Shown here piece by piece: positions 37,401-46,771 of a DNA stretch of 64,000 bases (positions within the stretch are counted from its first letter, which is position 1; the number at the start of each line of letters is the position of its first letter). This DNA comes from Oscheius dolichura. Lineage: Eukaryota > Nematoda > Chromadorea > Rhabditida > Rhabditidae. Both the position numbers and the translations under genes were made by a program. Location of the stretch: contig OW051493.1 in assembly GCA_932521035.1 (NCBI GenBank), forward strand, positions 9,260,001-9,324,000, written 5' to 3'. The notes below the pieces were generated by a model, which saw nothing but the letters and a program-made list of their open reading frames with translations, made no database searches and was not told the DNA's origin.

Positions 37401-40400
37401 ACCGGCCCCGGCTCATTAGGAAGCGGCGAGCTGGCGAGGAGGAGGTCAAGGCATCAACACCCTGGTGACCGGAGACCGGGGGGCTGGTCGGCCCGATGAA
37501 GACGTTCGCAAAAGGCGATAAGCTGACAGGATCGCTGCCAGCGGCGACGGGAAAGGGGAAGAGGAAGAGGCAAAGCAAATGAACCAGGGGCACTTTGAAT
37601 GGGGGGAGGGGCTATTTTAAATTAGTGGGTAAGCCTAGAAGGCCCCCAAGTGGCCCCTGCTTCTTGTCCTCCAAACATGGGAAATCCAGAGAACCGGCAG
37701 GGGGCAGAGCTTCTGGGCCGGATCCAAAGGGCCCTAGAATTCTGTGAATTCAATCACCGACTGCAGAAGACTCTCTTACAGTACCTTACGTTCGAAAATG
37801 TGGGTCCTGCCGGGATTTTCTAATAGCCCGGGACCAGGAGAGGAAATAGCCCAACGGTGGCCCAAATCTTCAGTTTCGCGGGTTCTACGGGCTTCTGAAC
37901 TTCTTCCACAGCTTTTTAAAATATTTAGCCATGCTATGTTTAATATGAACATCCATAAAATTAATATTAACCCGGGAGAATAGCTGGGATTTGATTTTAT
38001 CCACCGTAACCCCCAGTTGAACCCGTTTAGAACCGTATTTTCCGAAATTTTGCTCCAAAAAGCTAGTTCTGACCTTTTTCAAGTTTCTAGACCATTTTTT
38101 GCCCCCATTTTGCTTGCAAACTTGCAGAAAATGCCCTGAAAATAAGCCGGAGTGGCGTTTTTTGAACTAGCCGACAAAGGGCGCCACTTCAAGCGCGCCC
38201 TCGTCCTCTTCTCTTCTATTTTCCGTGTTTAGGGGGTACTGTATCCCTCTCCAAGAGGTCCCACAACGACAGGGTCTTCCGAAGAAGAAGAAGACGACGG
38301 CAGGAGGCGTTCAACCGTTACGTGCTCGCGTACTCATCGCCCACTTAAGCGCCGCTAATTCTGTCAACACGGGCGCGTGCCGGATCGGGTTTCCGGCCAC
38401 GCATCGCCAAAAACGGTGTCTCTCCCTTTAAAGCTGTCATTTTTTAATTCTCTGTTTTTGACAATCGTCTCGAGACCCATTAGAGCACATTTATAAGTTT
38501 CTTACCCTTCGGTGGCGTAGAGAGGACCGTCATCCTTTTCCATGCCAGCGGCACTGGGGCCGCGTCTCTCCATAGATTCTTCCACCTCACTCTCGTCGTC
38601 CTGAAAATATCTTTTTCTCTTCTTTTAATCTATCTCTCTGGTACAGTTTGGCCTTCCCTGGGGAGGGGGCAAAAAGTCAAGTGGGGGCAGCCTACGGATC
38701 ACTCTACACAATACAGACCCGGGGGGCAAGGCAAGAAACAAGGCGGGAAGAGCCACGGGGGGAGACGAGAGGAGGAGGACAAGAAAAGGAGGAGGGCGGA
38801 CAATGCCCGGGGAGGGGAGACAGAACATTTTGATCTCCCTCCTCTTTCATTTGTTTGAGAACGGGGGGAGGGCATATTCTTCGGGATTTTGGGTCTCCAG
38901 GGAAGGGGGAGAAGGACGAGAAGGGACAGGAGGACGAGGAGGAGAAGAAGGAGGAGGAGGGTGGCAGACGGGGCCAGGGAGGTCTGCCCTCTAGATAGAT
39001 CAGTTTTTTTGAGGAGAATACAGTAATCCACGGCTATTTTACCAGAATTAAGGTCAAAAATAAGGGAAGAGGGGATCTCTGGGTACAGTACCCCTGGATA
39101 GTAGGCTGAGGAATCAAAGGGCTACAGTAATCCGGGGTTATTTAAATGGATTTGGAATAAAATAGGGGAAGAGAAAGTTTGCAGCCTGACGATTGTCGTC
39201 GCCCGGTTAAAGAGGGGTCATCAGCAGCGCAAATTCGAGTGACAATAAGGTGTTACCTTGTCGGCTCGGCGGGGAAGACACGCGGATGAGCTGACTAGTC
39301 TCTTTCGAGCGGGTGCGAACGGGCCGAGAGCAACAGCCAGCAGCCACGGAAACAGTAAATTGGCAAATAGAAGTGGACAAACAGGACAACTACAGCCAAA
39401 AGACGACGACGAGCAGGGGGAGGAGGAGGAAGCGAGGACTGGCTGGTTATGGCACAGCACTTTCCAGGGGCAGGAAAATTGGTCACCAGGCAATTCCTCG
39501 GAGGCGCGCCCCTTTTAACGGGTCCCGTGGCGAAATTCTTCGATCTTTTAAATTTCAAATTAGCTATAAAATAAAGGCGGCATTCTATTCTATTTAGCTC
39601 AATCAAAAAATAACTATAAATAAGCCAAAATAAAGTTTAAAACGGCCAAGGAGACAAAGTTACGCGGCCTACAGTACCCCTCCCCCCGGAGCAGCTCTTT
39701 TCCTAAAAAGGTCCCAAAGCGAATGGATTTTTTGAAGGAATATATGTTTCATGCTATGGAGAACCAGTTGGGTGTATTAAAAATAAAAGAAAAGTTTTCG
39801 AAATTGAGGAATTTCGATCTAAAACGAGGATATAGCCCGCCGGGGATACAGTACCCTTCTGGCCGTTTTTTATCGAATATGGTCCAAAGTGGAAGAGATT
39901 TTTGGCCAGGAATATGTGCTCTAGACTGCGGAGAACCAGCTAAAGTTAAAGAAATTTACATAAAAACCGTGGAAAATTAGAAATTGACCTCTAAAATGAG
40001 GTTGCGCCCCGCCACAGGCTACAGTTCCTTCAGGACCCTGTGGTCTCAAAGCGAATGAATTTTTGGTAAAGACAATACCTTCTAGGGTGAACTGGAGAAC
40101 ATTATGATCTAAAGAAATCTCGAACGTCCCCAAAAACTGCCCTTTAAAATGGGGATAGACCTCGCGGCAGGGTACACGACTACCGTAACCCGATAGAGGC
40201 CAAGGAATAGGGTGGAAGGGGGCTCTAGAATGGTGGGAATAGGCTAGAATAGGCCGAACATTGAAAAGAAAAGTAGCGAGGGAAGGGGGAGTAGATTATA
40301 TGTCAGATTGGAAAAATCCAAATAGAAAATGGCCGGGGCCCACGTCTCGCTAGCATCACTTTCTGGATTTAGAACAAAGGCGCCAGAAAAGAGCTGAAAA

Positions 40401-40900
40401 TTGCCGCCGGCCCGACCGGGCTTGTCGTCCTCTTCGTGGTGTCGCAACGTCCGAAATATGGCTTGACAGCGACGTACACATCACGCTCCCTGAGCTCCTG
40501 TGTTTCGCAGAGGGGAGGCAAGGCTGTTTGCACCCGCCTGAGCCGACTTAACCACCACCAGCAAAAGCAACAGCAACAGCCTGCCCCTGCCCTCAGGCCC
40601 TTTTTCCCTACCTCCGTCGTCCATCGGTCGCCGTACTTCTCCTCATCTGCCACGTCTTCCGTTCCGGCATTGTCTACCAGTCCAAATAATGCATAGCCGT
40701 ATTTATTTTCCTATAAAAATATCTTTATACCGTTATTTTGACTCAAAAAGTCTGGAAGAAGCCAAAATGGGGTCCGCACCCGTAAGATCTCGGCAGCTGG
40801 GAGCTATGTGCGCCTACAGTACCCCAAATCTCGGGATTTTAAGCTCTAAAATGCTCGGATAAAAGGAAATAATACTCACCAAGTCGTCAAATTCGGCCAT
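25428..40900 (-). CDS. chs: Chitin synthase
   Basis: This is a processive GT2 membrane enzyme making chitin from UDP-GlcNAc (eggshell or pharyngeal lining in nematodes). The acidic N terminus (MAEFDDL at 40880-40900, 40612-40710, 38506-38600) joins GWDIFRLLPPKPDQIGHGFW at 33755-33825. N-terminal membrane segments follow to about 31 kb. The catalytic core has CATMWHETAHEM, TFILTLDGDVDF, EDRWLCTLLLQRGYR and QRRRWIPST, i.e. the DGD, EDRxxCT and QxRRW residues needed for catalysis. C-terminal membrane segments, WGTRE, a coiled coil (KLNEITRKIDRLERKTTQ) and a cytoplasmic tail ending KPSEDSRRF follow, with stop at 25428. Roughly 1,400 residues, over 20 exons. The introns between 33.8 and 40.6 kb are long; the others often carry hairpin repeats. 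Whether it is chs-1 or chs-2 is unclear; linkage to chromosome II genes favours chs-2. Confidence 0.9.
25773..25867. repeat. Hairpin element family A, copy 4
   Basis: GCGCCCGCACCCGTAAAATC..GGCAG and AGCTGCCGAGACGCTACGGG arms; the right arm has two changes. It lies in a chitin synthase intron. Confidence 0.85.
28021..28110 (+). repeat. tRNA-like SINE or pol III unit, copy 3
   Basis: A-box-like TGGCGCAGTGCG (about 28028), B box AGTTCGATCCC (about 28071), T-runs after 28097. This is the most tRNA-like of the set (ends GGTAGAGGCA) but has no clear anticodon arm. It lies in a chitin synthase intron, antisense to the gene. Confidence 0.5.
28689..28756 (+). repeat. Hairpin element family B, solo arm
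   Basis: CCAGTAAGGCGCATTTTCGG followed by TTGCGCTTTTTCGGTGCAAC matches one arm of the longer hairpin family. No facing arm follows. It fills most of a chitin synthase intron. Confidence 0.75.
29217..29308. repeat. Hairpin element family A, copy 5
   Basis: ACACCCGTAAAATCTTGGCAG and CTGCCGAGATTTTACGGGTG arms face each other across about 45 bases. It lies in a chitin synthase intron. Confidence 0.85.
30105..30197. repeat. Hairpin element family A, copy 6
   Basis: CACCCGTAAAGTCTCGGCAG and CTGCCGAGATTGTACGGGTG arms, one change each from consensus. It lies in a chitin synthase intron. Confidence 0.85.
30661..30762. repeat. Hairpin element family A, copy 7
   Basis: CACCCGTAAAATCTCGGCAG and CTGCCGAGATTTTACGGGTG arms both match consensus, with about 50 bases between. 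It lies in a chitin synthase intron, followed at once by a solo arm. Confidence 0.9.
30784..30812 (+). repeat. Hairpin element family A, solo arm beside copy 7
   Basis: GCACCCATAAGATCTCGGCAG lies 22 bases after copy 7, with two changes and no partner arm. It could be a remnant of a second insertion at the same place. Confidence 0.7.
32918..33085. repeat. Hairpin element family B, full copy
   Basis: The left arm (CAGTACGGCGCATTTTCGGG, TTGCGCTTTTTCGGTGCAAT) faces the right arm (ATTGCACCGAAAAAGCGCAA, GAAAACGCGCCATTCTGGCC) across about 35 bases around TACTGTAATTAG. It lies in a chitin synthase intron. Confidence 0.85.
33830..37051. other. Long chitin synthase intron sequence
   Basis: This is more than 3 kb without a supported exon. 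GC- and purine-rich stretches (35.2-35.6 kb) alternate with AT-rich DNA. An open frame at 36685-36960 (-) begins MKKFGGGMGENR but has no recognised domain and its upstream joins fail. I see no nested gene that I can support. Confidence 0.45.
37052..37230 (-). CDS. chs: Candidate alternative first exon of chitin synthase
   Basis: This exon starts MDTLDGGHSRLARMATLDTK, runs through DPTSVAKKPPPPAADPAEP and ends at a strong GTAAGT donor in phase 2. The GWDIFR exon at 33755-33825 begins with one base, so it can accept this exon or the 38506-38600 exon, both in frame (joining SSDLQT or LYATEG to TVIESKGWDIFR). No acceptor upstream keeps its frame with the 38.5-kb exon, so I read it as a second start with its own promoter. 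A separate gene is less likely, because the following exons do not stay open. Confidence 0.45.
40772..40801 (+). repeat. Hairpin element family A, solo arm
   Basis: GCACCCGTAAGATCTCGGCAG with one change and no facing arm. It lies in the first intron of chitin synthase. Confidence 0.7.
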
Positions 40901-42271
40901 TGACGGTCCGAATGAGTTCGAGGAGGGCTCAACTCCGAGCTCCCCGTGTTTGTTGTCACTTTTGTTGTCGGTGGACACCGGTTATGGTGTTCCATATGAA
41001 ACACTCGATGCTGGGGGAGAGCACGGGGGAAGGTGGACAACTAGCCTTTTCAGGAAGCTCTGACGTCTCTCTCTGATTCGGTGTAGACACACGTGGACAG
41101 CGGGAAGAGTGACCAAGGAGAACATAGGGGACAGAGACTGGAACTCGGTACTTTTGGCAGGAACTGCTCTGGCTGAATCTGTGTACAGTACTCTAGAATA
41201 GGGAATCTCCTTCTGATTTGGGAGATGGAGGCCGTGTTCTAGGACGATGATCAGCGTAGCATTCATTCCGGCGTCGCCTGAAAATGGGGAAAGGCTGAGG
41301 CTAACTGGAGGAGAGGATAACTGGCTCCAAGAAAACTGGAAAGGGCTCATTTCTGACGATATTTGAGCTATTTTTCCGTTATGTTCGGTTTTCCATTCCC
41401 GGTAGGGCTTCCAATACCTCGCTCGGCTGGAATTGGTGAACCAGGCCACAAAGAATGCTCACAATATTTTAAAAGACAGAAACAAAATGTCCTTGGTGTC
41501 TAAAAGTCGTCTTCTTGAAGAGTAAAGTCTGTTTCCCATGAGAGCCACCGCGCTCGTCTTCCCTGCAGGCGGATTCCGTTCTCTTTATCCATCCTTCCTT
41601 TTTTAAACTTATTTTTACCCACTATATTATTCTTTTAATTGATTGAAAAATAGAAAACAGATTAAAATATCGTTTACAATTTTAAAAAACGAGAAATTGT
41701 TGTTTGTAGTCAAAGTGGCCAAACAAATAGCCGCGCTGGCCACACGGCTACTATTGATTTGACCCCCGCCGCGATAAGGCAGCTCCCTTCTCTTCCCCGT
41801 TTCCACCGCTTACAGTCCCTGTTTTTGACTATTTCCCGTCCCCTTGGGGAGTAGGGGTGTCCATTTCCCGGTTCTTATCAATTGACCACCGGGTGACCAA
41901 TGTGGACGGGGCGCTCTCCTCTACGCCAGCTGGCTCAACTACGACAGGTAAGGGGGTTATGCTAAGGGGGGAAAGACCTTGTTTTCTTCATTTTTTAACA
42001 TAAAAACCTACTTTTTAACCTATTTTAGATCTAAAAAACGTGAAATTTGGTGTACTTGCCCCTCAAAACACAGCTGCCCTCCCCCCTTGCCTGTTGTTTT
42101 TCTGCCCAGCGCCTGCCCCCTACCCTCTGTCCACCTAAAATGCTGTCCCCTCTGCTGCGTCGCTTCCTCTCCCGTCAGGTTATTTTTCACCTGTTTCTAC
42201 TGTCAAATGTTCGACTCTGCCCCTTTTCTCTCGTATTATATAGTCAAATTTAGGTGATTAACCCAAGAATT
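40901..42271. other. Divergent intergenic, chitin synthase and AGXT
   Basis: This holds the promoters of two divergent genes. It also holds a short AGXT-like relic (41237-41290, minus). Open frames around the relic on the minus strand run to 41449 without recognisable protein. A pyrimidine-rich stretch (42055-42190) precedes the AGXT start. Confidence 0.5.
41237..41290 (-). pseudogene. Relic of an AGXT exon start
   Basis: On the minus strand CAGGCGACGCCGGAATGAAT and following bases translate as GDAGMNATLIIVLEHG. The AGXT exon at about 42596 reads GHAGMEAALINLLEHG after the same CAGGC splice context. Similarity ends after about 50 bases. It is more diverged than the copy downstream of AGXT, so it is probably older. 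Confidence 0.6.
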
Positions 42272-43680
42272 ATGGCAGTCAGCCGTTCTCCGCCGACCTG
42301 CCTCCTTGAGGACATAAATATCCCGCCAAGATGGCTTTACGGGCCGGGGCCATCGAATATGGTCGATACGGTAGCCAAGGTTCAGAGTAGGAATCTCCTA
42401 GGACACCTGCATCCGGAATTTGTTAAGGTAAGCGGTGGCTCTGGTCCTTTAATCTTCCAAGAATTTTGTAGATAATGAGTGATACTCGAGAAGGCCTCCA
42501 ATACATTTTCAAGACAAACAATTCCTTCACGATGGCCGTCAGTGGAACAGGTACCCTCTTATCCGTATACCTCCATTTATCTTTATTTTCCAGGCCACGC
42601 CGGAATGGAAGCCGCTCTCATCAATCTCCTGGAGCATGGCCAACGCCTCCTGGTCGTTCAAATCGGCCTCTGGGGCCAGCGAGCCGCCGATCTTGGCAAG
42701 AGGATGGGCCTCGATGTCCATGTCATTGAATCCCCCCTGGGGACGGCCATGTCCCTGGAGAGGATCGAGCAGGTCCGTCTCTCCTTTTCCTACAGTAACC
42801 CTCCCTTCCAGGCCTTGGAAGAACTTCGCCCCCAGGTAATCTTCGTCTGCCATGGGGACAGCTCCACCGGGGTTGTCCAGCCACTGGAAGGGATTGGCGA
42901 GGCCTGCCGCAAGAGTGACACCCTCTTCCTAGTGGATACGGTAAGACTCCCCTCTTTCCTTCATATTCAAATAATCCCAGGTAGCCTCGCTAGGAGGAGC
43001 CCCCTTCAACGCGGACGATCTCCTCGTCGACTGTGTCTACTCGGCAACCCAGAAGGTTCTAAACGCGCCGCCCGGCCTAGCTCCCATTTCCTTCTCCGAC
43101 CGGGCAATGTAGCTACTCCATTTAGCAGGAGATGACCATATTTTAGGGAGAAAATAAAGGCGAGGAAGACGAGAGTAGCTAGCTTCTACTTCGATGCTTT
43201 GGAACTTGGCAACTATTGGGGATGCGACGGCCAGCCGCGGCGGTACCACCACACGGCGCCCATCTCCACCGTCTATGCCCTCCGGGAGGCATTGGCGGCA
43301 GTGGCCAAGAATGTTAGTCGCCCCTTTTATGCTCTATTATTTTCTGATTCCAGGGAGTAGACACTGTCATCCAACGCCATTCGGACAATGCCCACAAGCT
43401 GTATTCCCAGTTGGAAGCCGCCGGCCTGGAACTCTTCGTCGAGAAGAAAGAATGGCGTCTGCCCTGCCTGACAACGATCCGTGTCCCGGAGGGAATTGAC
43501 TGGAAATCGGTGCAGGACGAGCTGATGGCCGGAGGAGTTGAACTAGCCGGTGGATTGGGAGCAACAGTGGGCAAGATCTGGAGAATGGGAACGTTTGGAG
43601 CCAACTCGGACGAGGAGCGCATCCAGCACGTGGCGAAGCTGGTCATTTCTGCTGTTCAAAAGAGGAAAAGTAACCTGTGA
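42272..43680 (+). CDS. agxt-1: Alanine-glyoxylate / serine-pyruvate aminotransferase
   Basis: This is a PLP enzyme (fold type I, class V) that turns glyoxylate plus alanine into glycine plus pyruvate, usually in peroxisomes or mitochondria. Start MAVSRSPPTCLLEDINIPPR, then LYGPGPSNM, MAVSGTGHAGMEAALINLLE (PLP phosphate site), FVCHGDSSTGVVQPLEG, LFLVDTVASLGGAPF (the PLP-ring Asp) and the Schiff-base lysine in YSATQKVLNAPPGLAP. The C-terminal domain has PCLTTIRVPEGIDW and GATVGKIWRMGTFG and ends KSNL. The tripeptide SNL resembles a peroxisomal PTS1. Length, about 400 residues, matches the family. Six introns, all short. The gene is flanked on both sides by inverted fragments of itself. Confidence 0.92.
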
Positions 43681-43921
43681 TAAGTGGGAAAGACTTTGCC
43701 GGGTTTATTGAATAAAATATCATGGAAAGTTTTCTTATTGGGGGCGGGTGAACAGCGGAGGGGAAGGGGAGAACGGCGCGTCCTCACTGAAAATTGGATG
43801 TTCCCTTATCCTAGATTTTGGTGCCGATCGATAGATCTCTTTGTAACTTACAACTTTTCTTTTTAAAGTAAAGAAATTGGACTGTCTAGTCCCGAGATAT
43901 TCGCGATTTTGTGGCACCGTC

Positions 43922-44196
43922 CTGCGGCAGGCCTCGCCAATCCCTTCCAGTGGCTGGACAACCCCGGTGGAGCTGTCCCCATGGCAGACGAAGATTACCT
44001 GGGGGCGGAGTTCTTCCAAGGCCTGGAAGGGAGGGTTACTGTAGGAAAAGGAGAGACGGACCTGCTCGATCCTCTCCAGGGGCATGGCCGTCAGGGGGGA
44101 TTCAGTGACATGGACATCGAGGCCCATCCTCTTGCCAAGATCGGCGGCTCGCTGGCCCCAGAGGCCGATTTGGACGACCAGGAGGCGTTGGCCATG
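43922..44196 (-). pseudogene. Inverted partial copy of AGXT
   Basis: The minus strand repeats AGXT from GCCAACGCCTCCTGGTCGT (42638) to GAGGCCTGCCGCA (about 42911), including the intron GTCCGTCTCTCCTTTTCCTA. Differences are few. One loses GGG (SPLGTAM becomes SPLTAM), others change single bases. The copy lacks the 5' third of the gene, the PLP lysine and the C-terminal domain, so it cannot make an enzyme. It begins about 240 bases after the AGXT stop and points back toward it, so transcripts could form a hairpin with AGXT mRNA. Confidence 0.85.
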
Positions 44197-44562
44197 TTTC
44201 TGAGATTAACGAAGCCCCTATTCCTTAACTGGAAGAGAGGGTGCCTACCCCGACCCGGCCCCAACATCCCTGGTTCGAAGAAGTTGGCCAAGACGGGAGG
44301 ATGCTCTCCTCCTCCCAAATTTAGATACAGTTTTTATTAATTAATAATATTAATAATATATTTATTAAAAGAATTATTAACTAGAGAGCAGTGTAGAGAG
44401 AAGTGGGAAAATCTTCCGGGCGTACCAGTGGCTCATCGCCGACGGCCATGGTCTTGCCCCGAGCGGGAACACAAAGTCGCGACGAGGAGAAGATTGCTCG
44501 CTGTTAGAGATTGGGAGCTGTAATTTTCCGGGTTAATTTGTTTATAAAACAGATTTTTTGGA
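44197..44562. other. Intergenic
   Basis: A/T-rich repeats (TTAATAATATTAATAATATA at about 44339) follow the AGXT copy and lead to the 3' end of the Ly6-like gene. No coding exon is seen. Confidence 0.4.
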
Positions 44563-45005
44563 TCAATAAAATGATGAAAACCAACAGTTGCAGAAGTCCG
44601 TCCGGCAGCGGCAGGACCTCTTGCGGGGGTTGTCCAAAGTGGCGGGGCAGGAGGGGCTGGTGGTCTTGAGAGTCTCCTGAAATTTATTTAAAGGTGGGGA
44701 AGGGGTAGGCTACGTACTTTATCCTCCCACCAGCACTTGAGGGATTCAATATCGAGTACCCCATGCTGGTAGGTGGCCTTGCAACTCGGGGCCGTCCAGT
44801 AGCCGCCCTGCTTCCAGGGAGGACAGCTCTTGGCGGAGAGGGTCTCGCTGTCCTTGTTGTAGACAAGACACAGGATTTTGGGGGGCTGAAGAAGGGCATT
44901 TTAGAGGGGAGGACGACTTACGGGAGGTTGACTGGCGAATGGAGGGAAGACGGCGGCACAGGGGGCAAGGAGGAGGAGGACGGCTAGCGAACGGGAGGAG
45001 AACAT
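44563..45005 (-). CDS. Small secreted Ly6/uPAR-like cysteine protein
   Basis: Three exons join in phase 0. Exon 1 is a signal peptide (MFSSRSLAVLLLLAPCAAVF). Exon 2 has LCLVYNKDSETLSAKSC, GYWTAPSCKATYQHG and SLKCWWEDK. Exon 3 has CPATLDNPRKRSCRCRTDFC and ends NCWFSSFY. The nine cysteines after the signal, ending in a C-x-C-x4-C-N type motif (CRCRTDFCN), match the closing signature of the Ly6/uPAR (three-finger) fold. The mature part is about 100 residues. No C-terminal hydrophobic GPI signal is present, so it is probably secreted. The exact pairing and role are unknown. It could also be a distant activin-receptor-type extracellular domain. Confidence 0.6.
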
Positions 45006-45324
45006 TCCGATATGAGGGAGGAGGACGGGAAGGGGGACTTTTATACGGTAGCCTGGGGGGACTAGGGGCGGGACGGGGGCTCTCAAAGATCAGGGGATTA
45101 GGTCGCGATCTGTGAGCAGGAAATTTTGCAGAGGACTGACTTGACGCGAGGAATTCTTGAAAGGATCAGACAGATCTTCAGCCACAGGGCACAGTGACTG
45201 TAAGATACAGTCATTTTTAGCGTTCTTTCCGGTTGTACCATAGCCACTGGGTGTTTGTCTGGGAGTCTAGGAGTCCGGGAACCGAATTTGAAGGGAAGAA
45301 ACCATAAGGAAGGGGAACTAGCGC

Positions 45325-46699
45325 TGGATTTCCGTTCAAATGGCCTATTTTCCGGCCAACGTTCTTCCTCACCGCACCCAAAAACTCACCAAGCGCTCGA
45401 ATAATTCGACCTTTCTTAGTGTTTTTGCTTCTATCTAGTTCAGAATTTTATGGCGGACAAGCTGAGATCGGGGTCTTTTCCTAATGTCCGGAACTTACTC
45501 CCATCAGCTTATTTCTCTTAGAAAAAATGGGGAATGGACACGGCTCAGGCGGTTTTCCGGCAGAGTAACGGATTTCAACTGCTTTTTGAGGATAAAGGAG
45601 AGCTTAGCCGGACTCGCGATCTGTATTTTTTAAGGAAATTCATTCACTAGAAAGGAAAAGGAAAGGCAAAGGTAGTTCCGGGCATTCGACATTAAAATCC
45701 ATGGCGTTTTTCCCGGATTGCCGGCGAAATTCCCCAGAATACCAGTTACCAGTTGACTTTTCGAGGTCCTCGGCGTCTAACTACGCTCCTGCTTTGCTTC
45801 TCCTCATTTTTCAACGATGGATGATTATCTGACTATCCTGGTCATGAAATAAGCCTCCAAAAAAGGGATACACCCCCGTTTTCCCGTCAGAAATCGGCTC
45901 AACTCGCCTTTATTCTCTTTCGTTCCTGATCTCTCCCGGGGTGGCTCTTTTGTAGCGGATAACGAGGCCCCTAAGGTCATCTAAAGACTCCAAACACACT
46001 CTAGGGATCAGTTTTACGTAGGCCGGCGGAATATTTACCCGAAATGGGCAGGGAGGGGGGATAACTTTGTAGCCAGGGGGAATGGCACCCCTCGTATACT
46101 CTGGTGCACCTGATCTTCGGGATTGTTTGAATAATAAAGGGGAGATGAAGAAAATGGAAAAATAGGATTAGCCATTGGGACTTCCAATTTACCCCCCGGG
46201 GAAGAGAAAAAGTTCCTGGTTTTGCGCCCTCTTCCCGTTTCCTTCTATAGTAAATAAAATTCTTGGAAAAACAGATCGCGAGTCCGGCTAAGCTCTCCTT
46301 TATCCTCAAAAAGCAGTTGCAATCCGTTTCTCTGCCGAAAAACCGCCGGAGCCGTGTCCATTCCCCATTTTTTCATTATTAGAAGTAATTTTAGGAAGAG
46401 AAATAAGCTGAGGGGATAAGTTCCGGACATTAGGAAAAGACCCCGTTCTCCTGCACCATCTGAAGAGGATTATATGGGGATTTGGAGGCAAACAGGGATG
46501 AAACTGTTAGTCTTTCTTTATCAAGGGGGAGCCAGGGGTCTTTTCCGGTAGGTTGGGAACAATTTGGGCTGGTTTTTCTGTCTAGGCATCAAAGATTGGC
46601 CTAAATTGGAAGAGAACACCGGTGGAAAGGTTCCTAAGCCGAGGAAGACGCTAAAAATCTCTTCCTGCCTGGAAAATAGGCCATTTGAACGGAAATCTA
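45325..46699. mobile_element. Fold-back element with long inverted arms
   Basis: A left arm (about 45325-45625) recurs inverted at about 46265-46699. Shared blocks include GATTTCCGTTCAAATGGCCT, GGGTCTTTTCCTAATGTCCG, AAAAATGGGGAATGGACACG and GGATAAAGGAGAGCTTAGCC, in the same order from outside in. The right arm has an extra 100-130 bases between the first two blocks. About 640 bases lie between the arms with no transposase frame. This is the structure of a non-autonomous fold-back or MITE-type transposon. Target-site duplication was not resolved. Confidence 0.7.
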
Positions 46700-46771
46700 A
46701 CGGGTAGAACAGTTTATTATCCTTTTTTTGTACAATAAATCGACTTTGTCTCAAATTGTATCAAGCGTTAT

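Noticed and set aside
37309..37593. Minus-strand frame starting MPLVHLLCLFLFPFPVAAGS, signal-like
   Set aside because: It has no donor leading to a further exon, low-complexity basic sequence after residue 50, and lies in GC-rich intron DNA.
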